A stretch of 64,000 nt of DNA. Source: Sialis fuliginosa (lineage: Eukaryota; Arthropoda; Insecta; Megaloptera; Sialidae). Shown here piece by piece: positions 58,986-64,000 of the stretch. The position numbers and the translations under genes were made by a program. The notes beneath the pieces were generated by a model that was not told the origin of the DNA, did no database searches, and saw only the letters and a list, made by a program, of their open reading frames with translations. The stretch spans positions 22,003,248 to 22,067,247 of the forward strand of contig OY540811.1 in assembly GCA_961205875.1 (NCBI GenBank). Direction: 5' to 3'. The stretch's first letter is position 1, and each line of letters starts with the position of its first letter.

Positions 58986-60134
58986 TTCACACCAAAAAAA
59001 CAACGTTTTTTTAGTTTTATTAAAGCAGTTTTTATTTTAGGGGGGAATTATTTTGGCACAATGTAGCACAAGTATAGCACAATTTAGCACATATTTCAAA
59101 ATTTTAAAATTCAACAAAAAGGGGGAAAACGTCCCACCAAAAAAAACGTTTTTTCAAGTATTATTAGGGAATTTTTTGTTTTAGGGGGGAAATATTTTGG
59201 CACAATGTAGCACAAGTATAATACAATTTAGCACAACTTTCAAAATTTTGAAATTCAACAAAACGGGGGCTAACTTCGCACCAAAAAAAAACAAACGTTT
59301 TTTTAGTTTTATTAGAGCAGTTCTTATATTAGGGTGGAAATATTTTGGCACAATGTAGCACAAGTATAATAGAATTTAGCACAACTTTCAAAATTTTGAA
59401 ATTCAACAAAAGGGGGGCTAACTTCACACTAAAAAAAAACGTTTTTTTGGTTTTATTTGAGCAGTTTTTATTTTAGGGTGGAAATATTTTAGCACAATGT
59501 AGCACAAATATAGCACAATTCAGCACAACTTTCAAAATTTTGAAATTCAACAAAAGGGGGGCTAACTTCACACTAAAAAAACACGTTTTTTTGGTTTTAT
59601 TTGAGCAGTTTTTATTTTAGGGTGGAAATATTTTGGCACAATGTAGCACAAGTTTAGCACAATTTAGCACAACTTTCAAAATTTTGAAATTCAACAAAAG
59701 GGGGGCTAACTTCACACTAAAAAAAAAACGTTTTTTTGGTTTTATTAGAGCAGTTTTTATTTTAGAGCGGAAATATTTTAGCACAATGTAGCACAAGTAT
59801 AGCACAATTCAGCACAACTTTCAAAATTTTGAAATTCAACAAAATGGGGGCTGGTGAAAAATGTATTTTTGTTCTGGGGGGCAGGAAAATTATATTAGAG
59901 TATTGATGTTTTGGCACAATGTTAGGAACAACTAGCACAATTTTGCACAACTTTCAAAAATTTGAATTTCAAAAAAGGGGGGCTACTGAAAAAAATCGTT
60001 TTTTGGGTTTTTCTAGTGTTGTTTTTATTTTAGGGGGGAAATATTTTAGCACAATGTAGCACAAGTATAGCACAATTTGGCACAACTTTCAAAAATTAGA
60101 ATTTCAACAAAAGGGGGGCTAACTTCACACAGGT
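58985..60134 (-). repeat. Right tandem-repeat arm of the foldback element
   Basis: Eight units in inverted order, with the unique marks of units 2 and 3 (GGGGCAGGAAAATTATATTA, TGTTAGGAACAACTAGC) in mirror position. Unit order is preserved between the arms, so they arose by whole-arm inversion rather than by independent unit growth. Confidence 0.8.
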
Positions 60135-60304
60135 AACATGAGTTCATGAGAATTACAAAAAAGAAGTCCGTCAATCACAAAAACAGTAAACCTTGCTCTT
60201 ATAGCGACCATAGCTGGTGTAAGTTCCTTATGTACTCATAAATAAAATTTTATTAAATGTATTATATGTGTATATGTATGTATGCACATTCACACAGTAT
60301 ATAT

Positions 60305-61082
60305 GTTACCGGCAATGTATGTAATTCAGGCAAAGTATGAAATTTTTGTTTAATAGAAATTTATTATATACTTTGCCTAGGCATTATATAGAATCCCTAG
60401 GAATTCTATAGAATGCCAAGATAATATTAGGAAATGTATGAAATAAAAGACAAAATGATATTAACAAAGTAGATAGGTATTATTTAATTAATTTTAAGAA
60501 GTCCAAATTCATATTATGTAAGATTTAGGTCTTTCATTGTTAAAATAACAAAACCACATAAACAATAGTATAACATTTGATATTTATTATAATAAATAAA
60601 ATAAAATAATCATATTAGTCCAGACGTGTATTAAGTAAGATTTAAGGCCCTTATTGTAAAAATAACAAATTCACAGAAACAATATACATAGTACCTACAT
60701 ACATTTTTCTATTATACCTATAACGCGTAAATATAAAATGTTTATTTTGATAAATAATTCAGTATTGTACCGACAATACTGAATTATAATCTAGAAACCT
60801 ACCTACAGCTATCGAGAATGAACCAAGATTTTTTTATTGTATATTTGCATCAGTATTTTATAACATAAAGTAAGGCAAGATCTGTACCTGGACCAAAATT
60901 GATCGATTCATCCTATTTATGTTTATATTTCATACATTGCCGGCTATCAATTAGGTATTCTATAGAATGCCTAGGAAATGTATATAATTAAATTCATTTC
61001 ATACATTGCCTGGTGATTTTAGGCATTCTATAGAATACCTAGGAATTCTATAGAATGCCGTATTTCATACATTGCCGGTAAC
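60305..61082. mobile_element. TIR element with internal short palindromes, 778 bp
   Basis: GTTACCGGCAATGTATGTAA at the left and TTTCATACATTGCCGGTAAC at the right are inverse. TTTCATACATTGCC and GGCATTCTATAGAAT / CCTAGGAATTCTATAGAATG recur inside, once near the left end and twice near the right. ATAT flanks both sides, so the exact duplication is uncertain. No transposase; superfamily not decided. Confidence 0.7.
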
Positions 61083-64000
61083 ATATATAATACATATATA
61101 TATATGTATATATGTACATATGTATGTAGGTATGTACAAATAAATCATAAATGAAAATTTCATATTGCAATAAAACTTAAACTAATCTATGTATATTATG
61201 CATGCAAGTCATTAAAGACAAGGTATAATATCCTGTTAAAAAAATCAATACTGGTTCATTGATCTCGCTGGTCATTTCCCGCGCCCTTGAGAAAAATAAT
61301 TACAGAGGATATGAAAATAATAACAATAATCATAAAAATGTAGATACGAAATAACTCTATTCTTTACTACTGTGTGTAGGACAGAGCCGTAGTAAGGCAG
61401 AATCTTTGGTATTTTAACATTTAACTCTTAACGGCGGTTTTTATATAAATATGTATATTGTACATTATACATACATGTACAATATTTAGAATATATTAGT
61501 TACTTATGTATGTCTTTACTATTTTATACATACAGTATAGAAATAGTGTACGTAGTTTTCTTGTTAAATTAACTAAAAGTTTTACAAATATGAGATATGG
61601 GAGTACTATTATTCTTAACATTTTTTGTCACTAAAATTCAAATAAATATTTAATAATATTTTTTTACTGTTTCTATAGCTAAACACTATCTCTGTAAGTG
61701 GTAAGTGATAATGGATAAAATCTGATTGAAAACAAATATACATTGTTCTAATTTTTTAGTACTTTCTATATTTTTTCATAATAGACTAATACAGTAATTA
61801 AAAGTACATATTAGATTACGATTGTCTAATAATTTTGTAACAATGACTTTTAATTTACACGAAAACAAGTAAACCAACTATACAATACTGTGGCAAAAAC
61901 CAATGTCTCGACATTGGTCGGATGTATAACAACAGTTTTGCGAGTTGCGAGTAAATGAATCGATAGAAAGTTTGACGTACGCGTAACAATTAACGTCCAA
62001 CTAATTTCCACTATTCAATTATCCTAAGTAGCGAGTGAGGTGGCTGTGGCGGATTCACATTCCACATAATTCCTCCAACTGTTTTATACACATTTTTTTC
62101 GGTTGCGTGATTTCAGTTTTTACAGAAACGTGACATGGTTTTGATTGATACGATGGTTGTTTTTTCACGTGAAATAATTTATTATTGTGATTACGACCCG
62201 GCTCAGATGTACAGCGTTTTGTGAAGCGAGGATGTATTTTTTTAAATCACTGGCAATTACCCTTGTGTGAAAATTACCACAAATTAAGCTGTCTTAATGT
62301 TTCATTGATAATTTCTGCTCCGTAGACTAGAATTGTGTTTATGTTAAAAATGTTTGATGTATATAAATTATATATGTACGTTTGTATATACACATATAAT
62401 TTAAACAATTTATAATAAAATTATAATATTCACGATTAGAAATGAAAGCTACGTTTCGATTTGCAAAATTATTGTCAGTATTGAAATAATAATAAACTCG
62501 AGGAAGATGTAATATAGCTATTTATAGATATTTTTTATCAGTATGGTATAATTTTAATTACTGATTTCTTAAATTTGTGGTGGAGGTGCCGTGTAAATAC
62601 CTTCCAATATTTTTGTAAATAGCTGATAAAAAATAAAATTGGGTAATTAATAAAAATGTATCTCAGTGAAGTGAAATGTATGATTGTATACATATTTATA
62701 TTTAATTAAAATTAATTCAATAATAAAAATAATTGCAAACAAATACATAATTAATTAAATTTAAAAAACAATCCGAATTATTTGATTATACATACATATT
62801 TAAAAATTACAAATCAAAATTAATACGCTTTTAAAGAACTTATGCACAACATGTGAGTTTATTAAAAATCAAATACAAAATAATGTAATTGACATTCTAC
62901 ATCTGTAAATGAAATTTCAGTAATTGGGTGAATATCGCATTTATGGAAATAAATGTGAATCGACATATTTTTTCAATACTGTTTCCTGCAAATAAAAATG
63001 TTTATTTATTCAAGCTGCTAATTGAACTTGTTATTTTTTTCTGATTGTTTTGAAACTTCACGAGTTCACTAATTTTGAAAGAATAAAATTAATATTGGCT
63101 TAATCATATGTAATTGTTATTGATATTATTAAATGACCAATAGTAATATAAACCTTATATCATTTTACATGTTTATATACATTGACATTTTATTTTTGTA
63201 CTTCCGCAGCTATTTCAACCAATAAAATGTATATAAAGCTTTAATGAAATATTAAGTAAAAGTAGTAGGAACTATTAAAATTATTTGTTTAATATAATAA
63301 TATTTCATATAGATATTATGTACATTGTTATACATGAATAAAACAACAATTTGAAGGAAATAATTAATGTCGATCTATATACCAACATGTATGTATATTG
63401 TATATATGAAAGTAGTTACAACGTCAGCGTTAATATTGGAAATTGCATATCTAGAAAATAACAGAACAGTTTCAACAATTCATCAAAACAATGATAAATT
63501 GCATATTGTCGAAACAGTAATAATTTAAATAAAAAATATATACTATGTCTAGAAAACATGGTAAATAAAAAATTTATACATTTAGACACGAAATGGGTGC
63601 AAGTTAAGGGTAAGTGCATGACAAACAATAAAATTTTTAAATGATGATTGATAGTTTTATAGCTTCATCATTTGTATAACATATTACTTTTAGTCAGCCA
63701 TTCACATAATAGCTTAATGTGCCACATGTATGGGAAGTAGGTAGTGTAGGGAGGGTTTGAGACAGCACTTTTTCGTTAAGCAGAGCAGTGTTGGATTTAA
63801 TTTTTTTAGTTAATTTAAGTTAAAATCCTAGTGAATACAATTTTAAATGTGAGTATAAAAATTAATTTTAATTGAAACTAAAAATTTTATCACTGTAATT
63901 GTAAATAACTTTATTTGTATTTGCTTGACTTTTTTTATAATATAAATTAATGTTTATTGAGAATAAAATATGCTCTTCTTATAATTATTATCTATTATTA
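61083..64000. other. AT-rich region to the window end, nothing recognisable
   Basis: Begins with an ATATGTATATATGTACATATG simple repeat. The part at 61900-62310 is less AT-rich and repeat-free, possibly regulatory or a non-coding 5' exon. The 70-codon minus frame at 63416-63628 has no motif. Confidence 0.4.

Larger units (their letters stand above)
56694..60134. mobile_element. 3.4-kb foldback transposon with tandem-repeat arms
   Basis: Starts ACCTGTGTGAAGTTAGCCCC and ends with its exact inverse GGGGCTAACTTCACACAGGT. AACATGAGT flanks both sides (56685-56693, 60135-60143), a perfect 9-bp duplication. The left arm (56694 to about 57840) and right arm (about 58985 to 60134) are near-identical mirror images, each of eight ~145-bp units with core TTGTGCTACATTGTGCTAAA. 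The centre holds two further units on the left, a nested MITE and a small palindrome. A 9-bp duplication with very long TIRs fits the Mutator/foldback type; there is no transposase. The repeated 60-76 codon frames (LLNFKILKVVLN, VLHCAKIFPP) only reflect the repeat. Confidence 0.85.
56336..60219 (-). mobile_element. Short TIR element, copy interrupted by a foldback element
   Basis: Left GGCACTAGTCTTAGATATGA to ATTAGTAACATGAGT (56693) and right AACATGAGTTCATGAGAATT to GCTGGTGT (60219) are the two halves of one copy of the 26132-26685 element, in opposite orientation. The central part of the 26-kb copy (about 100 bp near 26460-26570) is missing here. The foldback splits the element at 56693/60135. 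Confidence 0.75.

Noticed and set aside
56879-59950. Repeated 60-76 codon frames with LLNFKILKVVLN and VLHCAKIFPP on both strands, as if a peptide family
   Set aside because: They coincide exactly with the tandem ~145-bp units of the foldback arms, lack start context, and are read from AT-rich repeats in several frames; no coding signal beyond the repeat.

Overview
This is an AT-rich eukaryotic window with intron-split genes. The proteins are animal, and the gene set (a beaten path family gene, an insect-type Nmda1/lifeguard gene, an NCOA5/neosin gene and mRpL52) points to an insect. The transposable elements fit that too: DUF4817-type mariner, pogo/Tigger, piggyBac-like and hAT-like pieces. 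I cannot fix the order or species from sequence alone. There is one 200-base run of N (15535-15734).

Layout. (1) 23-6288, minus strand: 5' part of an Nmda1/Lifeguard (TMBIM) gene with four exons that join in frame; the gene continues off the left edge. (2) 8227-12103, minus: a complete five-exon gene for an NCOA5/neosin-like protein (RRM plus a C-terminal domain), 451 residues when spliced. (3) 12753-13213, plus: a complete two-exon mRpL52 gene, head to head with NCOA5 across about 650 bp. (4) 15735-24545, minus: the two-immunoglobulin-domain core of a beat family gene in four exons; its C-terminus runs into the N gap and its signal-peptide exon was not found. (5) 24546-64000: about 39 kb with no recognisable host gene, probably the long 5' intron or upstream region of beat, filled with mobile-element debris.

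Exon boundaries above were set by hand from GT/AG sites, and the reading-frame phases agree at every junction used.

The most striking structure is at 56336-60219. A short terminal-inverted-repeat element (a second copy lies at 26132-26685) was hit by a 3.4-kb foldback element (56694-60134). The foldback arms are each built from eight mirror-image units of about 145 bp, and the element is flanked by a perfect 9-bp target duplication. The 26-kb copy preserves the empty site. Other hairpin-forming elements occur at 7414-7746, 10041-10583 (piggyBac-like, TTAA), 11060-11520, 22663-22859, 23139-24184, 28135-28591, 29249-29566, 48047-48488 (near-perfect palindrome) and 60305-61082. At 46917-47641 a pogo-like element, TA-flanked, lies next to an hAT fragment. 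No new cellular system could be demonstrated; the foldback element and a CpG-rich island inside a beat intron (about 18390-18610) are the best leads.
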